Below, in pieces: positions 1-9,251 of a stretch of 64,000 nt of DNA. The stretch spans positions 1,674,001-1,738,000 of the forward strand of contig NZ_CP025794.1 of NCBI RefSeq assembly GCF_002906655.1, read 5' to 3'. How positions within the stretch are numbered: position 1 is the first letter of the stretch; the number at the start of each line of letters is the position of its first letter. The notes below the pieces were generated by a model. It had not been told where the DNA came from. It made no database searches and saw nothing but the letters and a program-made list of their open reading frames with translations. Both the position numbers and the translations under genes were made by a program. This stretch comes from Vibrio hyugaensis (GTDB lineage: Bacteria > Pseudomonadota > Gammaproteobacteria > Enterobacterales > Vibrionaceae).

Positions 1-230
1 AGCTTCCAAGCCCCCACTCTCGATACCTACAGCGGAGCGCTCTCATTTCTTAATCACGCAGTAAACTGTGGTAAAAGAGATTCCCGACGACCGTTTGATT
101 TCAGAGTGAGTGAACATCATCTTCAAGAGCGAGGCTCGAGTGGGTTGAGGATCTTTTATTCCCTCTCACATCTCGAAGCGCAGCGTTCTGTAGGGCGAAG
201 CCCGTCCCCTCCAGTCCCCACCCTTCGGAC
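1..230. other. Noncoding stretch, possible Vibrio intergenic repeat
   Basis: No convincing full-length gene is present. On the minus strand a short open frame running about 165 to 50 reads like the end of a helix-turn-helix (SEIKRSSGISFTTVYCVIKK), but it has no ribosome binding site and is followed by a stop and more open sequence. Small inverted repeats occur, for example GGGC-GAA-GCCC near 193-203. The base composition is more GC-rich than the neighbouring intergenic DNA. My inference is a dispersed intergenic repeat or a decayed gene tail; neither can be proved from one copy. Confidence 0.3.
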
Positions 231-232
231 AT

Positions 233-258
233 AAAAAAGCCGCCCATAAAGGCGGCTT
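233..258 (-). terminator. thyA operon terminator
   Basis: On the minus strand AAGCCGCC pairs with GGCGGCTT across a six-base loop and is followed by a run of T. It lies 20 bases past the thyA stop and would end the rppH-ptsP-lgt-thyA transcript. Confidence 0.9.
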
Positions 259-277
259 AGAAAACTCAATATACTCG

Positions 278-1129
278 TTAAACTGAGAACGGGTACTGAA
301 TTGGATCGTGGTGCTCGTAACCTTCTACCCAGAAGTCATCTAGGGTTACCCATGTTTCTAAATCTTCTAGAGATTTGATTTCTGGATTGATGTGGAAGGT
401 TGCTGCTTTCAGAGGTTCACGCTTCAACTGGATGTCACGCATTGGCGCAAGCTGATCTTCGTAGATGTGTGCATTAACAATCTTATGATAAGCCTGACCA
501 GGTTTCTTACCTGTAATTTGCGCCATGATTGCCAAGAACACATACACTTGAACCATATTGAAGTTCAGACCTAGCGGAACGTCACAAGAGCGCTGCGTGC
601 TGTTTAGGTACAGCGTGTCACCTAACAGTGAGAAGTGGTGGCTGTACATACATGGGCGCAAACACCCCATATGGAACTCACCAGGGTTGTAGAAGTTTAG
701 GATTTCACCACGGTCATCAACACCGCGCGTTAAATCATCCACAATCTTACGCAGCTGGTCGATATGACCGCCATCTGGCTTCGCCCATGAACGACCTTGA
801 ACGCCGTATACACGTCCCATGTCGTCTTCACCCTTGCGGAATGGGTTGTTCAGCCATGCTTCATTTAGGTTTGCGTTCGCATCCCATGTTTTCGTACCTA
901 ACTTACGGAAGTCTTCAGCGTTGTCGTAGCCACGGATATAACCAAGTAGCTCAGCAACTGCCGCTTTCCAAAAGCTCTTACGTGTCGTTACTAATGGGAA
1001 TTGGTTGTTGGCAACATCGTAGTTCAAGTCTGCGTTGATCACTGTTAGGCAGCGTTTGCCTGTGCGTTCGTTTTCAACCCAAGTGCCTTGGTCAACGATA
1101 CGCTGACACAAATCTAAATACTGTTTCAC
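278..1129 (-). CDS. thyA: Thymidylate synthase
   Basis: Makes dTMP from dUMP with methylene-tetrahydrofolate in the cytoplasm. The 283-aa protein carries the catalytic cysteine in the segment [11 protein letters not shown] (Cys160) and the phosphate-binding [13 protein letters not shown] block (Arg180), as expected for ThyA. It is longer than the 264-aa E. coli protein, with insertions in the first half. The start is GTG at 1129, six bases after AAGGA; this Shine-Dalgarno overlaps the stop codon of lgt, so lgt and thyA are almost certainly cotranscribed and translationally coupled. Same gene pair and order as in E. coli. Confidence 0.96.
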   Translation of the reverse strand: MKQYLDLCQRIVDQGTWVENERTGKRCLTVINADLNYDVANNQFPLVTTRKSFWKAAVAELLGYIRGYDNAEDFRKLGTKTWDANANLNEAWLNNPFRKGEDDMGRVYGVQGRSWAKPDGGHIDQLRKIVDDLTRGVDDRGEILNFYNPGEFHMGCLRPCMYSHHFSLLGDTLYLNSTQRSCDVPLGLNFNMVQVYVFLAIMAQITGKKPGQAYHKIVNAHIYEDQLAPMRDIQLKREPLKAATFHINPEIKSLEDLETWVTLDDFWVEGYEHHDPIQYPFSV

Positions 1130-1138
1130 ACCAATTCC

Positions 1139-1960
1139 TTACTTCGTTTCTGCTTGGACTTTGTCTTGGTAAAGACCACGTTTGTACGCCCAAACCATCA
1201 TAAGCACACCTAGAATGATCATTGGTGAAGATAGGATTTGCCCCATCGAAATATAGCCACCAAATAAACCAAGCTGTGCATCCGGTTCACGGACAAACTC
1301 AACTAGGAAACGGAATGTACCATATCCAGCTAAAAATAGCCCTGATACAGCACCCAAAGGACGAGGCTTTTTAATAAACCAGTTCAAGATTAAGAACAGT
1401 ACGATCCCCTCTAGGAACATCTCATAAAGCTGAGATGGGTGACGTGGAAGCGGTCCACCATTCGGGAAGATAATCGCCCATGGTACGTCTGTCACACGGC
1501 CCCAAAGCTCACTGTTCATAAAGTTACCCATACGGCCCATACCAAGACCAAATGGTACAAGCGGAGCCACAAAGTCTGCCACGCCAAAGAAAGTTCGACC
1601 ATTCTTGTGCGCGTACCAGAACATGGCAGTAATCACACCCATTAAACCACCGTGGAACGACATGCCGCCGGTCCAAACTTTAAATAGGTACAAAGGGTCC
1701 GCTAAGAATAAATCGAAGTTGTAGAAAATCACGTAGCCAACACGACCACCAATCACAACCCCAAGGAACCCCGCAAACAACAAGTCAGAAACTTGCTCAC
1801 GTGTCCAACCACTGCTCGGCTTATCTGCGCGGCGGTTTGCCAGCCAAAGTGCGAACATGAAGCCGACAAGGTACATCAAACCGTACCAACGAACAGAAAC
1901 AGGACCAATAGAGACTAAAACCGGATCAATATTGGGAAATTCAAAGTATCCCTGAGACAT
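1139..1960 (-). CDS. lgt: Prolipoprotein diacylglyceryl transferase
   Basis: Inner-membrane enzyme that moves diacylglycerol from phosphatidylglycerol onto the lipobox cysteine of prolipoproteins, the first step of lipoprotein maturation. The 273-aa sequence is polytopic, with about seven hydrophobic segments. It shows the HGG motif at residues 103-105 and the Lgt signature GRMGNFMN at 142-149, where the Arg and Asn are the essential positions in the family. It sits between a TauE/SafE permease and thyA in a tight minus-strand operon. Lipoproteins in this window that would be its substrates include the 38188-38637 and 56974-57402 products and possibly DsbC. Confidence 0.96.
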   Translation of the reverse strand: MSQGYFEFPNIDPVLVSIGPVSVRWYGLMYLVGFMFALWLANRRADKPSSGWTREQVSDLLFAGFLGVVIGGRVGYVIFYNFDLFLADPLYLFKVWTGGMSFHGGLMGVITAMFWYAHKNGRTFFGVADFVAPLVPFGLGMGRMGNFMNSELWGRVTDVPWAIIFPNGGPLPRHPSQLYEMFLEGIVLFLILNWFIKKPRPLGAVSGLFLAGYGTFRFLVEFVREPDAQLGLFGGYISMGQILSSPMIILGVLMMVWAYKRGLYQDKVQAETK

Positions 1961-1999
1961 AACTCATTCTCTTCTTATTACTAATAAAACAGGTGGACT

Positions 2000-2791
2000 T
2001 TACAGCAGCATGGTCGCTGCAACAAACATCAAGAATACGGCAAATATTTTCTTCAATACCGCAGTTGGAAGGGTAGAAGCCAGTTTTGCGCCAACTTTCG
2101 TCGTGAGCATCGACGTCATGGCTATTGCTAACAAAGCTGGCAGGTAAACATAACCCACACTGTAGTCAGGTAATCCTTCTACTTTGTAGCCATGTAAGAT
2201 GAATCCAATCATGCCTGAGATGGCGATCACGCAGCCGCACACCGAAGAGGAGCCAACCGCTTTACGCATTTCAATACCATGTTTGTTCAAGAAAGGGACC
2301 GACAGTGAACCACCGCCAATACCCGCAAGACTTGATACCACACCAATTCCCGTTCCGTACATCATAGTGATCGGACTACTCGGCATGGGCTTCTCGCTTT
2401 TCGTTTTAATTGAACGAAACATCTGTACCGCTAGACACAACACAATCACACCAAAGACTTTCGGTAAATAGTGTGTAGGGATCCATTCGGCGATATTGGC
2501 GCCAACAAAGCCACCGATAACCACACCAGGCATCAGCCATTTCACGACGAACATATCGACGTTACCCAGCTTAAGGTGATTCATCGCCGACGAACCGGAG
2601 GTTACGATGATACTCGCCAAGGAAGTAGCAAGTGCCATGTGCATACTCATTTCAGGAGAAATGCCAGCTAAAGGAAGAAGGTACAGTAACGCAGGTACAA
2701 CTATCAGCCCGCCTCCGATGCCTAAGAGTCCTGCCATCACGCCAACGAAAGCGCCTAGCGCGAGCAATAATATAAATAAAGAGATGGTCAC
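2000..2791 (-). CDS. TauE/SafE (TSUP) family permease
   Basis: A 263-aa polytopic membrane protein of the TSUP family, whose members export or import sulfite, sulfonates or other organic anions. Two similar halves are visible, each opening with a glycine-rich motif (GVMAGLLGIGGGLIVVPALL near residue 16 and SSLAGIGGGSLSVPFL near 152), the repeated signature of this family. The start is GTG with AGGT upstream. It lies 6 bases after ptsP and 39 bases before lgt, so it is an insertion into the rppH-ptsP-lgt-thyA order known from E. coli. Substrate unknown. A second, only distantly similar TSUP protein lies at 61579-62358. Confidence 0.88.
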   Translation of the reverse strand: MTISLFILLLALGAFVGVMAGLLGIGGGLIVVPALLYLLPLAGISPEMSMHMALATSLASIIVTSGSSAMNHLKLGNVDMFVVKWLMPGVVIGGFVGANIAEWIPTHYLPKVFGVIVLCLAVQMFRSIKTKSEKPMPSSPITMMYGTGIGVVSSLAGIGGGSLSVPFLNKHGIEMRKAVGSSSVCGCVIAISGMIGFILHGYKVEGLPDYSVGYVYLPALLAIAMTSMLTTKVGAKLASTLPTAVLKKIFAVFLMFVAATMLL

Positions 2792-2797
2792 AATTAC

Positions 2798-5044
2798 CTA
2801 CTTCTTACCTGCACGAATAAAGCCGGCAAAACCTTGTTGAATAAAGAAATCATGCATCATTTGATGGATTTCTTGCCCATAAGAGCATGACATGGCTTTT
2901 TCGACGAGTTTTTCTAATTCTTTTTGCTGGCTATGGCGAATCAAATACTTCACCTTAGCCACGTTTGAGGTGTTCATACTTAAACTGTTGTAACCTAAGC
3001 CCAACAATAAGAGCGCACCAAATGGGTCACCTGCGAGCTCACCACAAATACACACTGGTACTTGATACTGGTGGCAAACATCATGAATTTGTTTTAACGC
3101 CAACAACACCGCAGGGTGCATGGATTCATAGACATCAGCAACACGAGAATTGTTCCGATCGACCGCCAACAAATATTGAGTTAAATCGTTAGTACCAACA
3201 GAAACGAAGTCAACACGATGGGCTATCGCAGGCAATAAGTACACCATTGATGGCACTTCAATCATTACCCCAACCTTCGGCGCTTGAATACGGTCATCAA
3301 GTAACACGACTTCGCTGTAAGCTTGGTTAATCAGCGTAATAGCATCATCCAGCTCTTTAATACCAGAAACCATCGGCAGTAAGATGCTTAGATTACCACT
3401 TTCCGCACTCGCCCTAAGCATCGCACGCAACTGGATCAAAAAGATATCAGGGTGATCCAACGTAAAACGAATACCTCGCCAACCCAAAAACGGATTATCT
3501 TCTTCAATCGGAAGATACGGTAACGGTTTATCACCACCGATATCCAGCGTACGCATTACGACTCGTTGATTTGGATAGCTATTGAGGATTGCTTGATACT
3601 GATGATACTGCTCATCTTCCGATGGAAAGTGATGCTTAAGTAAAAAAGCGATTTCAGTACGGTACAAACCCACGCCATCCACACCAGAGTTGATGGCAAT
3701 ATTGCTATCCGCACTCAAGCCCGCGTTGAGCATGACTTCAATCGGATGGTCATCTTGTGTGATCGCAGGTAGTGCAAGATCTTTGTTCACCATCGCGAAC
3801 AATTCAGATTCTTCACTCACTAAGCTGCGATATTCACGCAGCAATTGACGGTTCGGTTCTAAATAGATCTCGCCAGTGTAGCCATCGACAATGCCCTTCT
3901 TGCCGTTTACCGCGCGAGTATTAATGTTTGCGCCCATAATGGCAGGAACACCCAGCGCACGAGATAGAATCGCAGCATGAGAGTTCGCCGCACCTTCCAG
4001 CGAAACAACGGCAAGTAAGTGCTGTTTTGGTATTGAAGCAAGTAGCGTCGCCGTGAGTTCATTGGCAACTAAAATCACTGGGCGATCAATCGAGGCATGC
4101 TCTTGCTCACTATTATGTAAAAAGTAAAGCAAGCGTTGCCCAAGCTCGCGAATGTCTTGAGCACGTTCACGTAGATAAACGTCTGACATACGCGCGAAGC
4201 GGTTTGAGTAGGTTTCGACGACTTGTCGCAATGCCCAATCCGCTCGGTCGCCTTTTTCGATCTGCTTCTTAAGATCACCACGCAACATTGGATCGTTGAG
4301 TAAGTGGGTAAAGAGGTCAAAAATAGCTAACGCGTCTTTATTGATTTCGCTGTCAAACTTCTTACGCATACGGCGAAAGTCATTCAACGCTCTTTCCACA
4401 GCAACCGCCAAAAGTTCATGTTCCCTTTCTTTATCTAAGGCAGAGGCAGGGAAAACATCACTTAAATTAGGTTGAGTATTATCAAACCAGAACTCGCCGA
4501 TAGCGACACCAGTCGAAGCTGGAAGCCCCTTGATAACAGTAGGCTTGGAGGCGAGTTGCCAGTGACCTAAGTTTTGCGCATGCGCAATCAACACAGCAAG
4601 CTGCGCAGATAAGGTCACAAGGAAAGACTCTTCCATCTCACTAAACAAGCGTGGGGTTTTCTGCTGGATAACCAGAACACCGAGCACTTGTTTACGATGA
4701 ATGATCGGCGTACCTAGAAAGGAGTGGTAAACCTGCTCACCGAGTTGAGGGAAGAATTTAAAATCAGGATGGGTTGAAGCCTCAGCTAAGTTTAGTGGTT
4801 CCGCACTGCGTTTGACTAAACCGACCAAGCCTTCGTTGAAGTTGATATGAATACTATCGCCTTCAAAAATAAGGCCTTGAGTTGCCATTAACTCAAGGCG
4901 CTGCATTTCATCATTAGCTAGATAAATAGTACAACACTCAGTGCATAGGGCTGCGCAAGTCTCTTTAACCAATATATCCAGTGCCAGATGCACATCATCG
5001 ACTCTGGAGACTTTCTCAACTATTTCCCTTAGCTGACTGAGCAT
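2798..5044 (-). CDS. ptsP: PTS enzyme I-Ntr (phosphoenolpyruvate-protein phosphotransferase)
   Basis: First enzyme of the nitrogen-related phosphotransferase system; it takes phosphate from PEP and passes it to NPr (PtsO) and then EIIA-Ntr (PtsN). The 748-aa protein has an N-terminal GAF domain (about 1-160), which in this family senses glutamine, followed by the EI domains: the phospho-histidine His356 in GAANSHAAILSRALG, the PEP-binding core around TLDIGGDKPLPYL, and the active-site cysteine in CICGELAGDPFG. It follows rppH by 9 bases and so belongs to the same transcript. Length and residue number of the active histidine match E. coli PtsP. Confidence 0.96.
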   Translation of the reverse strand: MLSQLREIVEKVSRVDDVHLALDILVKETCAALCTECCTIYLANDEMQRLELMATQGLIFEGDSIHINFNEGLVGLVKRSAEPLNLAEASTHPDFKFFPQLGEQVYHSFLGTPIIHRKQVLGVLVIQQKTPRLFSEMEESFLVTLSAQLAVLIAHAQNLGHWQLASKPTVIKGLPASTGVAIGEFWFDNTQPNLSDVFPASALDKEREHELLAVAVERALNDFRRMRKKFDSEINKDALAIFDLFTHLLNDPMLRGDLKKQIEKGDRADWALRQVVETYSNRFARMSDVYLRERAQDIRELGQRLLYFLHNSEQEHASIDRPVILVANELTATLLASIPKQHLLAVVSLEGAANSHAAILSRALGVPAIMGANINTRAVNGKKGIVDGYTGEIYLEPNRQLLREYRSLVSEESELFAMVNKDLALPAITQDDHPIEVMLNAGLSADSNIAINSGVDGVGLYRTEIAFLLKHHFPSEDEQYHQYQAILNSYPNQRVVMRTLDIGGDKPLPYLPIEEDNPFLGWRGIRFTLDHPDIFLIQLRAMLRASAESGNLSILLPMVSGIKELDDAITLINQAYSEVVLLDDRIQAPKVGVMIEVPSMVYLLPAIAHRVDFVSVGTNDLTQYLLAVDRNNSRVADVYESMHPAVLLALKQIHDVCHQYQVPVCICGELAGDPFGALLLLGLGYNSLSMNTSNVAKVKYLIRHSQQKELEKLVEKAMSCSYGQEIHQMMHDFFIQQGFAGFIRAGKK

Positions 5045-5053
5045 GTTGATCCT

Positions 5054-5572
5054 CTATCTACGTTGCTTTTTTCTTTTCCCTTTCGTCTTACGCTCTCGAA
5101 AAGGCATGGCTAAAGATGCAAACTCTTTCATCGCACGACGATAAACGTCTCGCTTGAAAGAAACAACTTGCCTAACTGGATACCAGTAGCTTACCCAGCG
5201 CCAACCATCAAATTCAGGGGATTTCCCACGCTGCATATTGATGCGGGATTCATCGCATTCTAATCGCAGCAGAAACCATTTCTGTTTTTGGCCGATACAA
5301 ACAGGCTTGGAGTCCCAACGCACCAATCGCTTTGGTAGCTTATATCTTAACCAATGACGACTTGTTGCGATGATCTTAACGTCTTTTTTCGTCAGACCGA
5401 CTTCTTCATATAACTCCCTGAACATGGCTTGTTCAGGTGTTTCACCTTCGTCAATCCCACCTTGTGGAAATTGCCATGAGTGTTGCCCGTATCGTTTAGC
5501 CCAGAAGACCTGACCATGGTTATTACAGATCACAATACCAACATTAAGTCGGTAACCATCGCCATCTATCAC
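5054..5572 (-). CDS. rppH: RNA pyrophosphohydrolase
   Basis: Removes pyrophosphate from the 5' triphosphate end of mRNA and so starts RNase E dependent decay. The 172-aa protein contains a complete Nudix box at about residues 38-60 ([20 protein letters not shown] followed by VGL) and a basic C-terminal tail rich in Lys and Arg. The GTG start at 5572 is preceded by AGAGG at seven bases; the N-terminus MIDGDGYR is the usual RppH start. First gene of the rppH-ptsP-TSUP-lgt-thyA operon. Confidence 0.96.
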
Positions 5573-6188
5573 CGGCTAACCTCTATGAATAATTTTTTAT
5601 TACCGTGATTTTTCCACATATCCCCATTACTAGCAAACTTACTGATGTGATATGAGCAAGATTTATTACCTTTTGGCCTTTTTTGGATATCTTTTAGACA
5701 GACATTATTTTATCAACACAAGATTGAGACATAGCCCACATTTATTCACCTTTTCTGTGAATAACTTTGTGAAGAAATCATTATCAATAAAGATTTTTGT
5801 TCAAAACCATTACAAGCAATATTTTCCAACCACAAACAAAACAAACATAAGATATTGATTATAAAAACATAAACCCAAAAATGGCGATTTAACGATCTTT
5901 ATTTTCCTGATGATCTTTTCACCAAATACAGATCGGTCAAAGATCGCTCAATCGGTTATTTATCCACATTGAACAGGTAGGACTTCATGACATCTCAATA
6001 AAATCAAGTCTCAATCCATCTTTAAACCCCTGTTTATTCATCCAGCCTACATGGAGATCCTATTGGTGGCTTTCTAATCTGTGGATAAGTTATGAATTGA
6101 TCATTCTTAATCCAGCTCGGTGAAATCTTGGACAGTCGATTTTGATGAAATTTGGTAGACTAACGTTTTCCCTCATCACATTGCCGTT
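5573..6188. other. AT-rich intergenic region between divergent rppH and mutH
   Basis: 616 bases with no supportable gene. The 68-codon plus-strand frame at 5652-5858 has no ribosome binding site and a low-complexity AT-driven sequence. The region must hold the rppH and mutH promoters. It also contains perfect DnaA boxes and a dense group of GATC sites, described separately. Confidence 0.6.
5756..6102. promoter_or_regulatory. DnaA-box and GATC cluster upstream of mutH
   Basis: Three matches to the DnaA box TTATNCACA are present: TTATTCACA on the minus strand at 5756-5764, TTATCCACA on the plus strand at 5960-5968, and TTATCCACA on the minus strand at 6080-6088. A one-mismatch copy is at 5610-5618. 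Six Dam sites (GATC) fall within 209 bases, at 5894, 5912, 5931, 5942, 6056 and 6099, where about one is expected by chance. DnaA binding and Dam/SeqA sensitivity are inferred, not shown. Confidence 0.5.
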
Positions 6189-6869
6189 ATGAAACCAGAA
6201 CCACAATCCGAAGCTGAACTGATGGAGCGCGCACATGATATTGCGGGCTTAAGCTTTACAGAGCTTGCCGAAGAGGCAGGAATGGCTGTTCCTGAAAACT
6301 TAAAACGCGATAAAGGCTGGGTTGGGCAATTACTGGAATGGCATTTAGGTGCGCCAGCAGGAAGCAAACCGCAACAAGACTTTGCCAAGCTTGGGATCGA
6401 ACTAAAAAGCATTCCGATCAGTTATTCAGGTCGACCACTAGAGACAACGTTTGTCTCTGTCGCTCCATTGACTGGGGTTCAGGGACTCACGTGGGAAACC
6501 AGTCACGTTCGCAACAAACTGTCACGAGTACTGTGGGTACCTGTAGAGGGCGAGCGCGAGATTCCTTTGGCAGAGCGAAGAGTTGGTAGCCCATTGATAT
6601 GGTCACCCGATCAAGAAGAAGAGTTAATTCTAAAAAATGATTGGGAAGAACTGATGGAATTGATCGTGTTGGGTAAGTTTGATCAAATTTCCGCCAGACA
6701 TGGAGAAGCGCTTCACTTGCGACCTAAAGCAGCAAACGCAAAAGCACTAACTGAAGCTTACAGCTCAAATGGTAAACCGATAAAAACCCTGCCCCGTGGT
6801 TTCTACCTTAGGACACAATTCACCGAACAGATATTATTGAAGCACTACATCAACGCCCAATCAGAATGA
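6189..6869 (+). CDS. mutH: DNA mismatch repair endonuclease MutH
   Basis: Nicks the unmethylated strand at hemimethylated GATC sites when activated by MutS and MutL. The 226-aa length matches E. coli MutH (229 aa). The catalytic DX6EXK triad is visible as Asp64, Glu71 and Lys73 in the segment [15 protein letters not shown]. It is alone on its transcript: rppH diverges upstream and the next gene (6870-7181) converges, with the two stop codons adjacent and no room for a separate terminator. Its upstream region is rich in the enzyme's own target sequence GATC. Confidence 0.96.
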   Translation: MKPEPQSEAELMERAHDIAGLSFTELAEEAGMAVPENLKRDKGWVGQLLEWHLGAPAGSKPQQDFAKLGIELKSIPISYSGRPLETTFVSVAPLTGVQGLTWETSHVRNKLSRVLWVPVEGEREIPLAERRVGSPLIWSPDQEEELILKNDWEELMELIVLGKFDQISARHGEALHLRPKAANAKALTEAYSSNGKPIKTLPRGFYLRTQFTEQILLKHYINAQSE

Positions 6870-7181
6870 TCAGTGCGTCACGAGTGACAACTCAATATCA
6901 CAGTACGAGGCTGTACCTTCACTGCCAAACTCATCGTAAGCATTGTGCAGCCTCAAATAAGCTTTATCTATCCCCAACCTCAGCAGTTCTTCTTTCACCA
7001 GATCCAATGAGCCGAAATGAATCGGATCTTCACCGTCTTTGATCGGTTCAAGTTGGTGTTTGTACTCCACTGCTAATAGGTAATCAGAGACATCAGAACA
7101 ACCAATCACAAAGACCTTAGGCGTTTTATAGGAGTCTTTGTGATAGCCATGCAACCACATGTCGAGTTGATGCTTCTGCAT
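6870..7181 (-). CDS. Small conserved protein, DUF6482-like
   Basis: A 103-aa soluble protein without signal peptide or membrane segment. The minus-strand start at 7181 is preceded by AAAGGAGGTGCAAT, an excellent ribosome binding site. The C-terminal NAYDEFGSEG segment and the overall length resemble the DUF6482 family, though I am not certain of this assignment. Nothing in the sequence points to a reaction. It converges on mutH with no gap between the stop codons. Homologues would be expected in the same place in other vibrios. Confidence 0.75.
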   Translation of the reverse strand: MQKHQLDMWLHGYHKDSYKTPKVFVIGCSDVSDYLLAVEYKHQLEPIKDGEDPIHFGSLDLVKEELLRLGIDKAYLRLHNAYDEFGSEGTASYCDIELSLVTH

Positions 7182-7335
7182 ATTGCACCTCCTTTACAAG
7201 ATCCTTTAAGTCTAGTTACCGTATTGATAACTTTCGAGTTAACTACATCGCGAAACTTAAATCATTTGCGACAGCAACTAAAAATCCCCTATATTGGAAT
7301 GACTTATTCAGTCGGTAACTCTTCAAGGATGTGAA

Positions 7336-8370
7336 ATGCAATATACAAAACTACCGCACTCATCACTCGAGATCAGTAAGATCTGCCTTGGCACTATGAC
7401 GTTTGGTGAGCAAAATACCGAACAAGAAGCTTTTCAACAGCTCGACTTTGCCCTCGATCATGGGGTGAACTTCATCGATACTGCCGAGATGTATCCCGTA
7501 CCACCGAAAGCAGAGACACAAGGACTCACCGAGCAGTACATTGGCAATTGGTTAGCGAAAAGTGGTAAACGTGAGAAAGTGGTTTTAGCAACTAAAGTAG
7601 CTGGTCCGCGCAACGTCCCATACATTCGTGAAAACATGAGCCTTAACCGTCGCCATATTCATACTGCGATTGATGACAGCCTTAAACGCCTACAAACCGA
7701 TTATATTGATCTGTACCAGCTGCACTGGCCGCAACGTCAAACCAATTGCTTTGGTCAACTCAACTATCCTTACCCAGACAAACAAGAAGAAGTCACGCTG
7801 ATTGAAACGTTGGAAGCGCTCACTGAACTAGTTAAGGCTGGGAAAGTGCGTTATATCGGCGTATCGAATGAAACGCCGTGGGGGGTGATGTCACTGCTGC
7901 GTTTGGCAGAAAAGCATGACTTACCAAGAATCGTTTCAATCCAAAATCCATATAACTTACTTAATCGCAGTTTCGAAGTTGGTTTGTCTGAAATCAGCCA
8001 CTACGAAGGCGTTCAGCTACTGGCTTATTCACCACTAGCATTTGGTTGTTTGAGCGGTAAATACCTCAACGGAGCAAAACCAGAAGGTGCGCGTTGCACG
8101 GTTTGGGAACGCTTCGCTCGCTACTTCACACCACAAGGTGTTAAAGCGACAGAAGCATACGTCAACCTAGCGAGAGACCATGGATTAGATCCTGCGCAAA
8201 TGGCGCTTGCCTTCGTCAATCAGCGCCCGTTTGTGGGTTCAAATATCATTGGCGCTACTAACCTAGAACAGCTCAAATCCAATATCGACAGTATCGATGT
8301 TCACCTAAGTGAAGCGTTGCTAAATGATATCCAAGCGATTGGTACGACTTACTCGAACCCATGCCCATAG
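7336..8370 (+). CDS. tas: NADP(H)-dependent aldo/keto reductase (Tas type)
   Basis: A 344-aa TIM-barrel oxidoreductase of the aldo/keto reductase family. The catalytic tetrad is visible: Asp and Tyr in DTAEMYPV, Lys in LATKVAG, and His in LYQLHWP. The cofactor segment near the C-terminus (GSNIIGATNLEQLKSNI) is typical. Length and N-terminus (MQYTKLPHSSLEISKICLGT) match E. coli Tas (346 aa), whose natural substrate is not settled. The SD AAGGATGTGAA precedes the ATG. A monocistronic unit ended by the hairpin at 8398-8428. Confidence 0.93.
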   Translation: MQYTKLPHSSLEISKICLGTMTFGEQNTEQEAFQQLDFALDHGVNFIDTAEMYPVPPKAETQGLTEQYIGNWLAKSGKREKVVLATKVAGPRNVPYIRENMSLNRRHIHTAIDDSLKRLQTDYIDLYQLHWPQRQTNCFGQLNYPYPDKQEEVTLIETLEALTELVKAGKVRYIGVSNETPWGVMSLLRLAEKHDLPRIVSIQNPYNLLNRSFEVGLSEISHYEGVQLLAYSPLAFGCLSGKYLNGAKPEGARCTVWERFARYFTPQGVKATEAYVNLARDHGLDPAQMALAFVNQRPFVGSNIIGATNLEQLKSNIDSIDVHLSEALLNDIQAIGTTYSNPCP

Positions 8371-8397
8371 TATTTCACTTCCCAATAGACTAAAAAC

Positions 8398-8428
8398 AAA
8401 GAGGCTGACCACAATGGTCAGCCTCTTT
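8398..8428 (+). terminator. tas terminator, possibly bidirectional
   Basis: AAAGAGGCTGACC pairs with GGTCAGCCTCTTT across a five-base loop, and the stem carries A and T tracts at its two ends, so it can work for tas and for the opposing DUF1127 gene. Confidence 0.85.
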
Positions 8429-8494
8429 GCATTGGCGAATTAAACCCAAGTTGAACCGAATAGATATAATTGAGAGCTCTACTTGGGTTATTGA

Positions 8495-8746
8495 TTACGT
8501 TGGTATTCGCGCAGTTAAAACACGACGTAGATGACGAACTCGGCGTTCAACTTTGACAGCATCAGGCACACTGACATGGTTTGAACGACCTTCTTTATCT
8601 AAGCCAATATCTTTTAACAAGTGCTCATTTGTCCAAGGGATTTGATGAGCATTACGGCGGACCATACGTTGCCATTGCTTTTCTTCACGTTTGAGATCGG
8701 CTTTTAAAAGCACGGTGGCCAGTTTCAAATAGATAGAGTGACGCAT
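8495..8746 (-). CDS. DUF1127 family small protein
   Basis: An 83-aa basic protein. The segment IPWTNEHLLKDIGLDKEGR matches the core of DUF1127 (YjiS-like) proteins, in which a short 'hLxDIGL' helix is the conserved part. In other bacteria these small Arg-rich proteins act in RNA metabolism, phosphate or stress responses; here the role is unknown. The ATG at 8746 is preceded by GGAGAAAA. A second small gene (8876-8980) lies upstream on the same strand and could share its transcript. Confidence 0.85.
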   Translation of the reverse strand: MRHSIYLKLATVLLKADLKREEKQWQRMVRRNAHQIPWTNEHLLKDIGLDKEGRSNHVSVPDAVKVERRVRHLRRVLTARIPT

Positions 8747-8875
8747 AATTTTTCTCCAAATAGCGATAGATAATCGACAGGGAAAAATAGTGGGCTAATT
8801 AAACAGAAAGACTCTGTTGAGGCTAAGCCGCTACTTTTCCGCAGCCTAGTAATAAGAGGTAGGTTACGGATTAAT

Positions 8876-8980
8876 TTAATCTAATGAGCCAGTAGTATCT
8901 TGTTTGATCGCTTCAAAGGTTGAGCGAGCATCAGACATACGATCAGCGCAAGCAGTGGTGTTAACAACGTAATGTTTCAT
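8876..8980 (-). CDS. Unlisted 34-aa protein with perfect ribosome binding site
   Basis: The ATG at 8980 follows AGGAGG at six bases, the strongest possible Shine-Dalgarno arrangement. The product begins MKHYVVNTTACADRMSDA and ends IKQDTTGSLD; it is acidic, soluble, has one cysteine and no membrane segment. It is too short for normal gene finders. It runs on the same strand as the DUF1127 gene 129 bases downstream. Function not recognised. The case for translation rests on the ribosome binding site and on a sequence that looks like ordinary protein. Confidence 0.7.
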   Translation of the reverse strand: MKHYVVNTTACADRMSDARSTFEAIKQDTTGSLD

Positions 8981-9204
8981 CTTGCGCCTCCTAGCTAAAA
9001 ATTAATCCGTGATTGATGTGGTATAACTCTTTGAGTTACGGCTAAATTGTAAGCAACAGAGGATATTTATCAAACAATTTTTATCCTTTCGATTAAAAAC
9101 AAACCATTAGCCTAAAATAAGGTTGCATATGGTTTTTTGAATAACATATTCAACTAAGGAATATATAAAAACTCGAATTTTATAAATATCAGAATGTTAC
9201 GTAC

Positions 9205-9230
9205 AAAAAAGGAGCGCATCTGCACTCCCT
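9205..9230 (-). terminator. vpsR terminator
   Basis: On the minus strand GGAGTGC pairs with GCGCTCC (one G-T pair) around a four-base loop and is followed by TTTTTT. Confidence 0.85.
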
Positions 9231-9251
9231 TTCTATTAAGTTTGTTATCGA

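Noticed and set aside
5652..5858. 68-codon plus-strand frame between rppH and mutH
   Set aside because: No ribosome binding site, AT-driven amino acid content, and overlap with a DnaA box.
5756..6102. The DnaA/GATC cluster as oriC or as crtS, the site that triggers chromosome 2 replication
   Set aside because: Vibrio oriC1 lies by mnmG/mioC, and the V. cholerae crtS, as I recall it, is between VC0764 and VC0765, a different neighbourhood. No gidA-type neighbours or RctB-type sites were recognised here.
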